Assembly: GCA_021209875.1 (NCBI GenBank)
Contig: JAGYVD010000002.1
Span: forward strand, 62,001 to 126,000
Source of the DNA: Rosellinia necatrix
Lineage: Eukaryota > Ascomycota > Sordariomycetes > Xylariales > Xylariaceae
DNA length: 64,000 bases
Reading direction: 5' to 3'
Of the stretch, positions 10,697-21,972 are shown piece after piece. The notes under the pieces are model-generated. The model made no database searches and was not told the origin of the DNA. It was given only the letters and a program-made list of their open reading frames with translations. How positions within the stretch are numbered: the first letter of the stretch is position 1; each line of letters begins with the position of its first letter. Position numbers and translations under genes: made by a program.

Positions 10697-13225
10697 ATGG
10701 CATCGTGGTATATTTTGATTTTCCCGCTTCTACTGGGAACGGGGGTAGTAGCCCTGAATGGTAGCCAGTACCTTTGGTACAATAAACCAGCCACCGAGTG
10801 GGAAAGGGGGTCTCTTCCGATCGGCAACGGGCGCATGGGTGCCACCATCTACGGTAGCCTCCAAGAAGTGATTACCCTTAATGAAGATACAATATGGTCT
10901 GGCCCCTATCAAGACCGAACCCCGGCGGATGGTTTTACTGCACTTTCTAGGGCTCGCCAGCTGCTACTAGCAGGGAACATAACCGGCGGGGGCGACGTCG
11001 TGTTTACTGACATGAATCCCCCTGCAGAATTGAAGGCACAGCGCAGTTTCAGCTATTTTGGCAACCTAAACATGGACTTTGGACATTCCGGCGAGCCCGA
11101 CAACTATGTAAGATGGCTTGATACAAAAGCTGGAAACTCCGCGGTGACTTATACTTACGACAACGTCAACTACACGTGAGCTCCTGATAATCCTTTCGTT
11201 CCTGAGACCCCAGTGACACAAATTGCTAATACTCTATAGGCGTGAATATATCGCCAGCGTGCCGGCTGATGTTCTCGCGATGCGATTCGCCGCCAGCATG
11301 GCTGGCAGCTTGAACCTTAGAGCTAGTATAACTCGGTCGAGTGGTACAGTTTCAAACATTGGAAGCGTAGGAATTGGTATTGCTGGGTTGACTTTCCAAG
11401 GGTCAAGCGGCCAAAGCGATAATGAGAACCCCATTCTATTTACCGGAAAGGCATGGTTTTTGGCTGATGGGGGTAAGTTGTGTCCAAGAGCCAACGGTTT
11501 TGTCGCTCTATTCTGCTCGCTGGTCAATTGTGTACTGAATCGTGCGCAGCTAATATGTCTGCAACCGGATCGAATATTCAAATCACTGGCGCAACTGTGA
11601 TCGACGTGTTCTTTGATGTCGAAACAAATTATCGATACCCCGACGCGAAAGGCCTTGATACCGCTATTAACACCAAGCTGACTGCGGCGATAAGCGATGG
11701 GTTTGAGAAGGTACGCGATGCGGCGATAGCGGATGCGTCTGCTCTACTTAGACGCGCTTCCATCAACCTAGGGAACTCCCCAAACGGGCTAGCCAGTCTG
11801 CCGACGGATCAGAGAGTTGAGAGTTCTCGCGGCAATGGAGATGATGTTGAATTGGTGACATTAGCTTGGAATCTGGGTCGGCATATGCTCGTCGCCTCAT
11901 CTCGGAACACAGCCGCCGATGTCGACTTTCCGGCGAATCTTCAGGGAGTCTGGAACAACGCAACTAGCGCACCATGGGGTGGCAAGTACACCATCAACAT
12001 CAACACGGAGATGAACTACTGGCCGGCCTTGACGACTAATCTGTTAGAGACCCAAGAGCCGCTTTACGACTTAATGGCACTTGCCAGACCCCGCGGTGAA
12101 CAAATGGCCCGGGATCTATATGGCTGCAATGGCACTGTCTTCCACCACAATCTTGACCTCTGGGGCGACCCCGCCCCTACGGATAACTACCGGTCATCAA
12201 GCATGTGGCCCATGGGCGCGGCGTGGCTCGCCCAACATATGATGGAGTACTACCGATTTACAAACAACACAAGTTTTCTAGAACGTACTGTCTACCCCTA
12301 CCTAATCGACGTCGCTACGTTCTACTACTGCTACACATTCGAGTATGATGGATGGCAGGTGACCGGGCCCTCATTATCTCCGGAAAATACCTTCAAAGTA
12401 CCGAGTGGCATGTCCACGGCGGGGAACGGGGAGCCGATGGATATCAACATAGCCATGGACGACCAGCTCATGCGCGCCGTAGTCAATGCCATAATCGAGG
12501 CGGCAGCGGCATTAGGGGTCCCCGATTCTGACGCAGATGTTGTCCAAGCGAAGGCATTTCTGCCCCTGATCAGGCCACCACAGATTGGATCTCTAGGGCA
12601 GATCCTAGAGTGGCGGTCCGAGTACGTGGAAACGGGATCAGGTCATCGCCACTTCTCTCCACTATGGTCCCTTTTCCCTGACTTCGAGTTCACGCCGATG
12701 ATAAACGAAACATTGGCTAAAGCTGCGGGTGTTTTAGTTGACCGCCGGATCAGAGGAGGCGGCGGCAGCACCGGCTGGAGCCGTACCTGGGCAATTAACC
12801 TATATGCCCGCCTCTTCCGTGGTGACGATGCCTGGGATATGGTCCAAGGGTGGTTCGCAGAATTCCCTACGGCTGGACTGTGGAACACGGACAAGGGCGC
12901 GACATTTCAGATTGATGGCAACTTTGGCCTTACTAGCGGCCTTACCGAGATGTTCCTACAGAGCCATGCCGGAGTCCACATCCTCCCTGCTCTTCCTGCA
13001 GCAGTTCCAACAGGAAGCGTAACTGGGTTGACTGCTCGTGGAAACTTCATAGTTAATGTTGAGTGGGAAGGTGGGAGGCTCAAGGCTGCCACTGTCGCGT
13101 CGAATAGCGGATCGGAACTGACACTCAGGGTATCGAATGGGGTAGATATCTTGGTAAATGGGGTGGCATACACGGACGCCATTCAAACTATCAAAGGGCG
13201 AACATATGCCGTCACGTTAGCATAG
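10697..13225 (+). CDS. Secreted glycoside hydrolase family 95 (alpha-L-fucosidase type)
   Basis: Three exons: 10697-11175, 11240-11472 and 11550-13225. Introns of 64 and 77 bp (GTGAGC...ATAG; GTAAGT...GCAG) leave the frame intact and give 795 aa. The first 20 or so residues (SWYILIFPLLLGTGVVAL) form a signal peptide, so the enzyme is secreted. The N-terminal beta domain begins with the family signature WYNKPATEWERGSLPIGNGR, followed by LNEDTIWSGPYQDR. The (alpha/alpha)6 catalytic domain has NINTEMNYWPA (residues 387-397), SLSPEN with E516, and FQIDGNFG with D693. By comparison with the bifidobacterial GH95 enzyme AfcA, N387/N389, E516 and D693 are the likely catalytic set (my alignment by eye). 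GH95 enzymes release fucose, or L-galactose in some members, from plant cell wall xyloglucan or glycans. No defect is visible. Confidence 0.93.
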
Positions 13226-14287
13226 GTGGGGGACAGGAATCCCATTATTGCACATGGGTACGGCGACCAAATTTGAATCCATGAACCTCTGCTCACGCGG
13301 CAATCACTACTACGAATAAAAAATAAAGCTCGGTTACGAATTATGATATAGATCTAGTCGCTCATATTTCATCTGAATGACGGCAGTTTTGTCTCTACCG
13401 ATTTTTGACAGTGGGTCAACTTGGCTGACAGCGCTAATTGATTTGCAGAGATCACTTAAACAATCGATAAAATTGAGCGATATACTGAAAGTTTAGAACG
13501 ATATACTATAGTCACTCATAAAATACACAATGACGCATCCAGTAGCGTCAATACATATCTCTAGGTAGGGATGTTTGAGCCTCGTTCTTGAGGGTCACCG
13601 TTTTTAGTAGCATGACTAAATGGGATTCTAAGTATTACAGTACAATTATATTGTATATTATTACGTACCAGTTTTCCCATAGCCCTCACTGAGGAACTAC
13701 CCGAAGGTATATGCCTCACCCAACCCCTTTACACTTCTCGGGGCATATTTTTACCACCAGCACCAGCACGATAGCCACCCATATTCTCGCGGCAGGCTTG
13801 ATTTCAGCTTGGTTGTGATTGAATACTCTACTATTTGAAACGTCCATCCATGCCACACCACATAAGAATAGCTCAAGCGCCTGATTACTTCCAATTGCTT
13901 ATTCCGAAGGGAGAGTGACAGCCGTCCACGGGGTGAAAAGACCGTTTTAGGGGCCTCTAAACGAGAGATGTGGAATATATCGAAATATTGATACGTAAAG
14001 TAGGAGTGTGTTGGGGGGTCGTGGTCTCCAGCGATACACAAGTAGCGTTTTATCCCACCGCTAACTGATCATAAGCCTAGTGCCATGTGGCGAATGGGTG
14101 ACCGTTGACTGGCATCTCCGCTGAAAAATAGGATAGATTTTCTAACCGATGTAGTATGAGCCTGGGCTATAATACAGGGTTCCCAAAAAAAAAAAAACCC
14201 GAAACAAAGGTGATGGTGGCCACGAGGCAAGCCAATTCGGCAATGTCCACATAAGAATTGACGTTAGTATTTCGTCTTATAGAAGCC

Positions 14288-14293
14288 CACGTG
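14288..14293. promoter_or_regulatory. CACGTG box upstream of the phosphate symporter
   Basis: A perfect palindrome CCCACGTGGG is centred on 14290, about 1.07 kb before the symporter ATG. CACGTG is the core bound by the phosphate-starvation bHLH regulators Pho4 (yeast) and NUC-1 (Neurospora), which control PHO89/pho-4 genes. The distance is long and the hexamer occurs by chance, so this is only a candidate. Confidence 0.3.
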
Positions 14294-15029
14294 GGCCGGA
14301 AACGCGATTTTATAGGATGAGCTTGATTCGAAGCTAAAACCCGCCAAGCTGGTGCTAGCGGAGCAGCCAAGAGCCTCACCCGACTTCACTTGTAGGTCCG
14401 GCAGGCGAATATATAATGTTGCCAATGCCCGCCAAGTCGCCGGGTTCAATGCGTAAACGCCAATATCCTCGAATATGATGAGCCGATTCGCAAACACCGG
14501 GCACCGAAGCTGATGATGGCCAAGAGGAGCTGGACGGCGGGTGTTTACAGAGGGCCCTACGGGGGAACTGGCCATTTGATGGGAAGCATGTGGACCATGG
14601 GGTCTACAGTGGACGGTTAGAATGAAGATACCAACCAGCACGCCTGCGCCGTTCTGAAGCCGGTCAGCAGGGCACACCGTGGTTTAGCATCGGCTGAGGG
14701 AGGGTTGCGCCTCGTCGCCGCCCACGGTCCTACTTCTCAACGCCACCCTGGCCTGGGTGTTCGTTGCGAGGGAATCTGTGACACCGAGTCGCAGCCAAAG
14801 ACATCAAACCACCGTCGGACGTTTATCCCGTCCGGTGACTGTTGGTAGGCGAACGGATGACAGTCGCCACACACATCTCCGAATGTGGATGAACGCCAAG
14901 TATCGCTGAGGGGACGTGCCAACTCTTGGACGGGCCCCATCCAGGGATCTGGGATCGGATCCTGTTCCGGATATTGCTCGCGTGCCCTCTTGGCTTGTTT
15001 TCCCTTCTCTGGCCAAGAAGCGACGAGAG

Positions 15030-15049
15030 CACGTTGTCAGAAACACGTT
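15030..15049 (+). promoter_or_regulatory. Two closely spaced CACGTT boxes
   Basis: CACGTT occurs at 15030-15035 and 15044-15049, 14 bp apart start to start and about 315 bp before the symporter ATG. CACGTT is the weaker variant of the Pho4/NUC-1 site. A tandem pair at this distance fits a phosphate-response element, by inference only. Confidence 0.35.
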
Positions 15050-15360
15050 CCTGGATGCCACCTGATGATTGGCCGTGGAATTCTATCAGTTCGACCGCCC
15101 AAGGTCGTCAAAGGTCTCGAGATTCGTGGATCTAGACGAATTCGATGTCGTGGTTCTTATTTGGCTCGATCTGGTTGAGACTGCGACGGTATGGCAACGA
15201 CATCCCGCGTCTAGCGGTCCCAAATACACCATGCGGGACACATATATATAACCTTTCTCTGCCCGTTCGTGATGGTAGGGTGGTTGTCAGAGATCTGCAG
15301 CACCCGCCACACAAGGTCAACCAGCGTCAAGCAGGCTATATATGGGAATCGATCCTTACG

Positions 15361-17304
15361 ATGGTGTTGACTGAATACAACTACTTGTTCGCCTTGGGCG
15401 TCATCTTTGCGGCCCTCGATGCCTGGAACATCGGCAAGTTATACATTTGCTCGTTGTTTTCTCGAGTGTTTCAATATCCACTAATACCATTTTGAATTTA
15501 GGTGCCAATGATGTCGCCAATTCTTGGGCGACCTCTGTCGCCTCACGATCCCTGACTCTGATGCAGGCCATGATAGGGGCTAGCATTTTCGAGTTTGCTG
15601 GTGCCGTGGGCGTGGGCGCCCGTGTAGCTGATACTATTCGGACCAAGATTGTCAGCCCAGTTCACTACGAAGACCAACCCTCCGTTCTCATGCTCGGTAT
15701 GGTCTGTGCCATTATGGGTTCTTCCATCTGGCTCACAATCGCGACGAAAATCGGTTTGCCGGTGTCTACCACGCACTCCCTCCTCGGAGGCGTGGTCGGT
15801 ATGGGCATTGCTTCTGTCGGGGCCAGCAAGGTTACCTGGGTTGCACCCTCAAGCGCGATAGGAACCGACAAGATCAATACTGGTGTTGTTTCGGTCTTCC
15901 TTGCCTGGATCGTTGCCCCCGGTCTCTCTGCCTTCTTTGCTTCAGCGCTCTTCCTTAGCACAAAATATGGTGTTATGTTGCGAAAGGATCCTGTTAAGAA
16001 GGCGTTCGCATTGATACCTGTATATTTCGGCCTCACAGCCATCTTACTAGCCATGCTTCTCATCTGGAAGGGCGGCAGTTACAAAGTTGAGCTGACGGAA
16101 GGGGGTATCGCTGGAGCTATCATCGGCACCGGGTTCGCATGGGCCCTGCTTGTGGCCATATTCTTCATGCCATGGCTGTGGCGCGTTGTCGTCAAGGAAG
16201 ATTGGCAGCTCCGCTGGTGGCACATCGCCATGGGCCCTCTATTGTTGAAACGACCCGAGCCTACACCCCCTCCTGCCGACTTCGAAAGCCCTATTCGCGA
16301 CTTTTACGAAGGCCACCTGACCCGGGAAGAACTTGACGCCAGGCGCGCCGTAAACAACACCGACGATATCGAGGCCGCGGGGGCAGCAGATACGGAGAGC
16401 GCAAACGCGCATTCTGACTTGAAGTCATCAGGAAATTCGGAGAGCTCATCTGAGCGAGTCGTCTATGCGCCTAGGCCGCACAAGTCCATAATCGGCCCGA
16501 AGCCAGAAGGACTCCCCTGGCATTCTGGCGCCATGCTCTTCTGGTACTTCAAGTTCGCCGTCTTCCACGGCGTAGATCAGGACGTGGTGAGCGCGCAGAA
16601 GAGGAAGGACATGTTTTCGGGTGACCTCGAAGACGCCCACGCCCGCGCGACGCACTTCGACAACAAGGCCGAGTTCATGTATTCCTTCCTCCAGATCATG
16701 ACTGCCGCCACTGCCTCCTTCACCCACGGAGCCAATGATATCTCCAAGTGAGTATTCTTGAGGGGCCCTTCATGACTCACCACCAAGATTGCTAACCAGC
16801 CCCATCCCAGTGCTATCGGACCATTCACCACGATCTACGAGATTTGGAGGACCGGTGCCATCTCAAAGGAAGCGGATGTTCCTATCTGGATTCTCGCTTT
16901 CGGTGCCGCTGCATTAGTTATAGGTCTTTGGACTTACGGGTATAACATCATGCGAAACCTGGGCAACAAGCTCACCCTGAACTCGCCGTCGCGCGGTTTC
17001 TCCATGGAGCTTGGCAGTGCTATCACCATCATCGTCGCCACCCGCCTGAGTACGTATATCCCCACCGCTTCTGCCAATGGTATCATAGACGTGCTAATGG
17101 TGTGGCGTCGCAGAACTCCCCGTGTCCACGACGCAGTGTATCACTGGAGCTATTGTGGGCGTTGGTCTCTGTAACGGCGACTGGCGCGCCTTGAACTGGC
17201 GGATGATCGCTTGGATTTATGGAGGCTGGATTTTCACGTTGCCCATAGCTGGTCTCATCAGTGGCATCTTGATGGGTATTATTCTTAATGCCCCTCGCTG
17301 GTAG
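15361..17304 (+). CDS. PHO89: Na+/phosphate symporter (PiT family, PHO89/PHO-4 type)
   Basis: Four exons: 15361-15433, 15502-16747, 16811-17049 and 17114-17304, giving 582 aa (Neurospora PHO-4 is about 590). The N-terminal PiT signature is built across intron 1 (AWNIG then ANDVANSWATSVASRSL), and the second copy, THGANDISNAIGP, is built across intron 2. Between them are about six hydrophobic segments, then a long hydrophilic loop (about residues 285-385, acidic and Ser-rich); more membrane segments follow, in total about 12. The C-terminal half has KLPVSTTQCITGAIVGVG. Intron 1 starts with GC (G|GCAAGT) and ends TTTAG; no GT donor restores the frame, so it is a GC-AG intron. The protein should import phosphate with sodium at the plasma membrane, chiefly at alkaline pH and under phosphate shortage. 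CACGTT/CACGTG boxes upstream fit that control. Confidence 0.95.
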
Positions 17305-18279
17305 AGAATCATTGAAACAACCTTTGTAAGTGTTGTTTTCGTCCTTAACCCTTGTTGGGTAAAGGGGGCTACATTAATGCACATATTAAACCCGACATGT
17401 TGGTTCCGTTGGCCACACACACGGCGCCTTGGTTAGTTGATGATCAATTGATTATAATACGATGTGATATGGTTGGTAAGAGAGACCCTTGAGCCTTTCG
17501 TTATCTGTTTTGCGACAGACCGACATATTCTTCGGTGGTAATGACGAGAAACAACCGGTGCCTGTCACTAAAATATTGCTCAATTTCAACTCTTAACGTG
17601 GGGGTCAAAAGTGGTCATCTCAAGTTCCAAAAATGATCTGGATGCATGCCTAGATAACGAGGAGCTCATAACAACGGGGGTGGGGTCTACTTGTAGTGTA
17701 ACAAAACGTAAATCCAAACAAAACGTAATTTTAAAAAGGAAAAAAGATAGACATGGCCCCGCACTGGCTACTTATTAGTGCAAGCCGGACAGCCTGCAAA
17801 GCTCTCTCGTTTCTTATTTTTAACGTTTTGTTGTAAGTAGTCCTACTAGCCCTCGTATAAACAAGCCAGCAGGACCACTTGCTATAAACTGTCCGGCCCT
17901 TAGGCCGTTCTGTATCAAGTTCTACAGTTTAGCCAGTCCACAGGCCGGATACCTAACCTAGTTGGTTATAAATAAATAAACAAACGCTTGTTATAACACT
18001 AAGTTGTGCAACTAACAGCAGGTAGCCTATCTTATAAGAAAACAACCAATTTTTACATAATTCATTCTTGCTCCACTACCAATTAACTACCTACCGGAAT
18101 TAAAAATGCGTTTCTGTACCTACTATCCCCTACCAACTGCTGGTCGCTCACCCAAGCGAAGATGACGATGATGACGACGATGAAGCTTCTCGCACGCCGA
18201 ACCTTTCATCTCGAACGACGAAGTGCTCTGATCCCAGCCATGCTGGGCAAATGCGTAAAGTAAATGCCCAAATCAATGG
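17305..18279. other. Intergenic region, AT-rich, no gene seen
   Basis: Nearly 1 kb between converging genes. It starts with the symporter 3' end and becomes AT-rich. It contains A-rich patches (17700-17750) and two related GC words (GCCGGACAG near 17783 and TGTCCGGCCC near 17890) in opposite orientation. A GAT/GAC microsatellite lies at about 18162-18182. I could not recognise a transposable element. Confidence 0.35.
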
Positions 18280-18935
18280 CTAAGCGTCGCCACAAACCAG
18301 CAAGCTCCGGATCCTCACGGCCCCGAACCCGCGGTCGCGCAGCAGCGCCCGCCCGCCGTGGACGGGGAACTCCATGACGACGAGGGCGGTGACGTCGGCG
18401 GGGTCGACGCCGGCGTCGCGCAGGAGCCGCAGGGCGGCGCACAGCGTCTCGCCGGACGCCAGCACGTCGTCCACGAGGACCGCGGGCACGCCCCTCGCGG
18501 GGACGGCGTCGCGGCCGATCTCCATCATCTTACTCCTGTCTCCCTCTCCTTCTCCCCCTTCCCCCTCCCCTTCCGCCTCCGCCGGCCGTGGTGGTGGTGG
18601 TAGTGGTGGTGGTAATGGTGGTGGTGATGGCAGTGATGGCTGCGGACGAGATGTGCGACGGCGCGTGCTTGGCCCCCGCCACGACCGGCGGCGGCAGCTT
18701 CCCGGCGTCGCGGATCAGCGCCAGCGGCGTGCCGACCCCGACGGCGAGCGCCGCGGCGTAGATGAAGCCGCCGGCCTCGCAGCACACGACGGCACCGACG
18801 TCGGCCCAGTCGCCGTGGTCCGCGTACGCGCGGCGCAGCAGCGACGTGCCCAGCGCCAGGCCGCCGGGCCGCTGCGCGATGCCGAGCACGTGCTGGAAGT
18901 TGATGTGCGGGCGCGGGAAGTCGGGCACGGGGGGG
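18280..18935 (-). other. Domain segment 4: adenine phosphoribosyltransferase-like domain
   Basis: It begins PDFPRPHINFQHVLGIAQRP, continues AVVCCEAGGFIYAAALA and RDAGKLPPPVV, and after the fourth break shows the PRPP-binding motif AVLVDDVLASGETLCAA. The Thr-rich tract between HISS and MMEIGRD is an ACC/ATC repeat (about 18585-18635). Ends VRIRSLLVCGDA. Typical of type I phosphoribosyltransferases related to APRT. Confidence 0.75.
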
Positions 18936-21900
18936 CGACGAGGGCCGCGAGGCGGCGCAGGTCGTCGTGGAGGAGAGGGAGCAGGCGGTCGTCGGCGAAT
19001 CTGTCCGCGGCCTCGCTGCCGGGCGCGTCGTTGTGGAAGACGAAGTCAGGACGATACGGCAAGATCTCTGAGCGCGCCCCGTCATTACCACCGCCATTCC
19101 TCGCCTCGTCATTTCCGCTACCACCACCACCCCCCCCCTCGCCCTCCTGACCTCCGCGCCGACCTCAACCCTGACCTCGAAGACCCTCCTATCGGGCACC
19201 AGGCGCGCGAGCGCCGCGACCGGCGCCGCCTCCCTGGCCCCGGTGACGAACAGCACATCCACGTCCCCAGCCTCACGTACAACCTGGAGAAAGTTCTCCT
19301 CGCGCACCCGCGGCCGGCGCCGCGCCTGGCGCGCGAAGAAGGCCGTGAGCGCGGGCCGGTGGCGCTCCTTGTAGGCGCGGTCGCGGTGCAGGCGGTCGAG
19401 GTCCACGCCGGACGGCGACGACGATGCGGCGGCATAGGCGCGCTTCGTCGCGTCGCTGATGCAGGCGGCGCGCGCGACGCAGCCGCGCGTCGCCGCGAGC
19501 CGCGCGGCCCAGACCCCTGCGCAGTAGTCCTTGCCGGCGCAGGACTCGCCCGTGACGAGGACGACGAGCTCCGGGCCTTTACCGCGGCGGTGGTGGTGGT
19601 GGTGGTGGTGTGGACTCGGCGGCAGTGGGCAGGCGTAGGAGAGCACGCTGTGCGGGTCGAACTCGTGTTTGAGGCGCGCGAGGCGGGCGCCGTTGGGCCC
19701 GAAGGCGGTGGCGGCGAGGGCGGCGTCGCGGGGGTCCGGGCCGAGGTCGGCGCCGTAGACGCCGCGGTGGCTCTCCGGTAGCCGGAGCAGGTCGCCGGCG
19801 ACGTCGTAGACCCACTGGGCCGCGGCGCGGGCGTCTTCGGTGCCGTCGCGGCCGCGCGGCCAGACGCCGGTGACCACGCAGGCGAAGGCCCAGTCCCGGC
19901 GGCCGAAGGCCGTGGCATCGGGCGCGACGTCGGCGACGGCCCCGCCGCCCTGCAGGAGGTGGAGGTAGCAGAGCGGCGAGGGGCGGGCGCGGATCGCGGC
20001 GGCTAAGGCGTCGGCGGTCCGGGCGTCTCCGATGTCGGCCAGGAAGACGCAGCGCTTGAACGCGGACGTCTTGCCGCCGCCGTGCCCGCCGTGCATACCT
20101 GACATGTACATCTCCGTCTCGAACAGGCCGATGCCGTCGACCGTCTGCAGGTCCCCCCCCGGGCCCAGGACCGCGCTCGCCAGCGTGTAAGCGGGGCTGG
20201 GGCCGGCTATGCCTGGACCAGGGGACGCCCTCGTGGATTCAAATAGGGTGATACCTAGATGCAGGCAGCCGGCGTTCCAGTACAGATAGGCGTCCGCAGA
20301 GCAGTCACGGGGGATCTCAGCGGCGACGAGCGTGTCAAAATCAGCGAGTCTGCGGCGTGCCTCCTGGTCGTCGGCCAGCGGGAACACCCAGTTGCGCACG
20401 GCGTAGGTCGGGGCCGGCCACGCCTTGAAGACGACGTTGACGACGATGCCGAAATTGGTCCCGGCGCCCTGCAGCGCCCAGAGCAGGTCGGCGTCGGCCT
20501 CGCCGTCTAGGCGTGTGGCGTCGGCCGGCACGTGCTGGGCCGGTACGTGGCCGACGGCGAGGAGCCGGCCGGAAAGCACGTCGACAACGACAGCGCCGAC
20601 GATGGCGTCGCACGCGAGGCCGTGCAGCCGCGCGAGGTGCCCGATGCCGCCCTGCAGCCACAACCCCGCGCCGACGCTGGGGCGGGAGCCGAGCGGCACC
20701 GTCAGCCCGGCCGCCATGGACACGCGGACGACGTCGCCCGTTCTGCAGCCGGCCCCAGCGACGACCAAGGGCCCGGGCGCAGAACCCCCGTCCCAGACGG
20801 CGTGCACCTGGTCGAACGCGCCCATGTCGACCGCCACGACGGCGGACAATACGCACTGCCCGCCGTGCCCGCCGCCGACGACGGTGAGCCCGACGCCGTG
20901 CCGCAGCGCCCAGCGCACGCACTTCTGGACGTGGCGGGTCTCGGCGGGCCGCACGACGAGCGCGGGCCGGCGGGCGCGGGCGTCGCGGTTCTTGACCAAC
21001 GCGGGCCCTGGCACCGACGGCACGAGGGCCGCCAGCTCGTCCGCGGCCGCCGGCGCGGGTGAAGGCGACCATGCACCCGGGGGCGGCGAAGGTGAGGTGG
21101 CCGTCGGCGGCGGTAGTGCGGCGGCCGAGGTCGCGGCACACGCGGCGCCGCGCCTCGCTTACGCTCGCGCCCGGGGCGACGGACCCGGCGATGAAGGACG
21201 CGAATATGTCGATCGTCGCGTCGCCGTCGTTGTTGTTGTTGTCAGCGACGCTGACGGCGCCGGTGGGGAAGGACGCCGTCCGGTGGCAGGTTAGGCCGCC
21301 GAGATCGAGGGCGCCGTCGCGGTGAAAGACTACGACTAGGGCGCCCGCAGGGCTTGAGGCCAGCGCGGCGAGGGCCTTCGCTATGAACTTGTGCTGGGGC
21401 GTCATGCCGTACATGCTGTGGCAGAAGAGGACGAGGTCGAATTTCCCGTCGTCTTCATCGTCGTCGTTATCGTCGAGACTCCTATTATTGGCTCCTCTCA
21501 GACCATCATCTTTGTCATCATCATCGGCAGTGAAGGGGGCACGCCGGATGTCGGGCTGGGTGTCAAGACATGGAAATGTTGGGGGGGCCTCGGCCCCTGA
21601 GGAGGAGGAGGAGGAGGAGGAGGAGTGGGGGTTTATCCATTCCTCGAGGCTGGCGGCGAATAGCGCATTGGGCTCGAAGGCGGTATATCGCCCGACCCGC
21701 CGCCGCATGTATTCGGGCAGGTGTCCGAGCACGCTCTTCGGGCCGGGCCCGATCTCGAGCACCGAGATGTGGGCTCGTGACTCAAGTAGGCCGACTACCA
21801 GCCGGGACAGCTGGGGGATGATGAAGTCTCGGTACGTCGTCCACCCCAGATCCCGCGTGACCGTGTCGAAGCCGGCGCTGTATTGCTTGTCGGACAGCCG

Positions 21901-21972
21901 CTGCAACGGATGTGGCCATGCCGCGTCGGCCTTTTGTCGAAGCGCATGCTTGAGGGTTTCTAACGTGGCCAT
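18280..21972 (-). CDS. Multidomain protein: methyltransferase - FAD oxidase - P-loop kinase - phosphoribosyltransferase, reading frame broken
   Basis: One very GC-rich minus-strand stretch of about 1,230 codons encodes four catalytic domains in a row, with no stop-bounded gap or promoter-like space between them. The start is ATG 21972 (MATLETLKHALRQKADAAWP) and the end is TAG at 18280. As read, the frame must shift near 21045-21058 (methyltransferase to FAD part), at a C9 tract (plus strand 19130-19138) inside the kinase, at a G7 tract (plus strand 18929-18935) between kinase and phosphoribosyltransferase, and in a purine tract (18554-18570) just before the PRPP motif. One added base in the C9 or G7 run restores each local frame. 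I recall similar uncharacterised methyltransferase-FAD fusions in other Sordariomycetes; the reaction is unknown. The breaks may be sequencing errors in GC-rich simple sequence or true decay. No intron with usable GT-AG borders solves them. Confidence 0.7.
18940..19590 (-). other. Domain segment 3: P-loop kinase like animal-type phosphomevalonate kinase
   Basis: The P-loop is LVTGESCAGKDYCAG, followed by ISDATKRAYAAA, then VDLDRLHRDRAYKERHRPAL, and DVDVLFVTGARE. This order (GKxxxGKDF, LKxxYA, L..R.YKE..R, .V.D.R) matches animal-type phosphomevalonate kinase. After the C9 break the domain resumes with YRPDFVFHNDAPG. Fungi normally use the unrelated GHMP kinase Erg8 for phosphomevalonate, so the true substrate is open. 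Confidence 0.65.
19590..21060 (-). other. Domain segment 2: FAD-linked oxidase of the berberine-bridge type
   Basis: The frame reads VVRPAETRHVQKCVRWALRH then LTVVGGGHGGQC; the His of GGGH is the usual covalent FAD attachment site. SRPSVGAGLWLQGGIGHLAR, LLWALQGAGTNFGIV and the C-terminal BBE block (FGPNGARLARLKHEFDP) complete the fold. The second attachment cysteine of bicovalent members is absent, so attachment would be single. No signal peptide precedes it, unlike secreted BBE enzymes. Confidence 0.8.
21046..21972 (-). other. Domain segment 1: class I SAM-dependent methyltransferase
   Basis: Residues 1 to about 309 of the fusion. The SAM-binding loop is VLEIGPGPKSVLG, followed by YTAFEPN (acidic residue after strand 2), then DLVLFCHSMYGM and KALAALASSPAGALVVVFH, the usual strand 4 and 5 region. 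Two low-complexity inserts occur: a Ser run (about 113-121) and Asp-rich runs. The segment ends with HLTFAAPGCMVAF, after which the frame is lost. Confidence 0.75.

Larger units (their letters stand above)
13226..15360. other. Long intergenic region upstream of the phosphate symporter
   Basis: About 2.1 kb without a supportable gene. From 13226 to about 14250 it is AT-rich with only short frames. It contains an A13 run at about 14187-14199. The right half (14280-15360) is more GC-balanced and probably serves as the symporter promoter and 5' leader; candidate phosphate-response boxes are listed separately. Minus-strand frames at 14264-14677 and 14737-15061 resemble nothing I know. Confidence 0.4.

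Noticed and set aside
14264..15061. Minus-strand frames before the phosphate symporter
   Set aside because: No family resemblance, no splice logic, and they lie in the probable promoter of the plus-strand gene.
18762..19781. Long plus-strand frame of 339 codons opposite the multidomain gene
   Set aside because: Arg/Gly/Ala-rich shadow of a GC-rich minus-strand gene with clear domains; no family motifs of its own. The same applies to plus-strand frames at 18374-19150 and 20425-21294.
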